Assembly: GCA_964531295.1 (NCBI GenBank)
Contig: CAZHHJ010000053.1
Coordinates: 1-13,702, forward strand
Direction of reading: 5' to 3'
From: JAAYJK01 sp964531295
GTDB lineage: Bacteria; Bacillota; Syntrophomonadia; Syntrophomonadales; Syntrophomonadaceae
Length of the DNA stretch: 13,702 nucleotides
The position numbers and the translations under genes were made by a program. How positions within the stretch are numbered: position 1 is the first letter of the stretch; the number at the start of each line of letters is the position of its first letter. Below, in pieces: positions 13,635 through 13,702 of the stretch. The notes under the pieces were generated by a model, which did not search any database, was not told the DNA's origin, and saw nothing but the letters and a program-made list of their open reading frames with translations.

Positions 13635-13702
13635 TGGTATAATTTATTAATATGTAATAGTAGTATAATGTCCTTCTAATGGAGGGAATAGAATTTTTGT
13701 GC
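13635..13702 (+). promoter_or_regulatory. Promoter and ribosome binding site for a gene starting at the right edge
   Basis: TGGTATAAT (13635-13643) is an extended -10 element with a perfect TATAAT, and a second TATAAT lies at 13664-13669. GGAGGG (13681-13686) is followed after 10 bases by TTG (13697-13699), or after 12 by GTG (13699-13701). A gene probably starts here and continues beyond the window; too little is left to identify it. Confidence 0.45.

Noticed and set aside
1..13702. tRNA or rRNA genes, CRISPR arrays, insertion sequences, phage or known defence genes
   Set aside because: I looked for them and saw no supporting sequence; the window reads as ordinary chromosomal genes in mostly single-gene units.

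Overview
The window looks like a chromosomal segment of a low-to-mid GC, Gram-positive, anaerobic endospore-former type bacterium (class Clostridia). A syntrophic or acyl-CoA-metabolising lineage such as Syntrophomonadaceae is plausible but is only inferred. Support comes from strong GGAGG-type ribosome binding sites, frequent TTG starts (four of nine genes), hairpin-plus-U terminators, a Firmicutes-style GerMN lipoprotein, a CshA-like RNA helicase and a very large 2-hydroxyacyl-CoA dehydratase activase-type protein. No tRNA, rRNA, CRISPR array, transposase or phage gene was seen.

Layout, left to right: a small hypothetical gene (+, 98-511); a DEAD-box RNA helicase (-) whose terminator lies inside the 3' end of that gene; an EamA/DMT permease (-); a divergent, membrane-anchored ClpP-class SDH-type protease (+) ending at a textbook bidirectional terminator; a lipoprotein with two GerMN domains (-); an MBL-fold hydrolase (-); a divergent soluble protein fusing an NAD-binding Rossmann domain to a chemoreceptor signalling domain (+); a 1440-residue activase-type iron-sulfur protein (-); a divergent TetR-family regulator (+); a membrane-anchored trypsin-like protease (-); and, at the right edge, a promoter and ribosome binding site pointing into a gene outside the window. 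Most genes appear to be single transcription units with their own promoter. No stretch over 300 bases lacks a gene.

The most coherent unit is 7408-12650: the giant activase gene and its divergent tetR. The activase has a TTGACA-17-TACTAT promoter followed by a perfect 23-bp operator-like palindrome at about +4 to +26. The tetR promoter (TTGACC-17-TACTAT) is followed at its start point by two direct repeats of a similar half-site. A third related core sits in a 36-bp inverted repeat behind tetR. The activase ribosome binding site is separated from its ATG by a small hairpin that would restore normal spacing if folded. The protein carries two ASKHA ATPase domains in one chain, each with the cysteine pair that in HgdC-type activases holds a subunit-bridging [4Fe-4S] cluster, followed by a four-cysteine motif and a long cysteine-containing region. 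It could therefore be a self-contained low-potential electron-transfer machine under TetR control. The second notable gene is the Rossmann-MCP fusion at 6540-7397, a candidate cytosolic redox or NAD(H)-sensing chemoreceptor.
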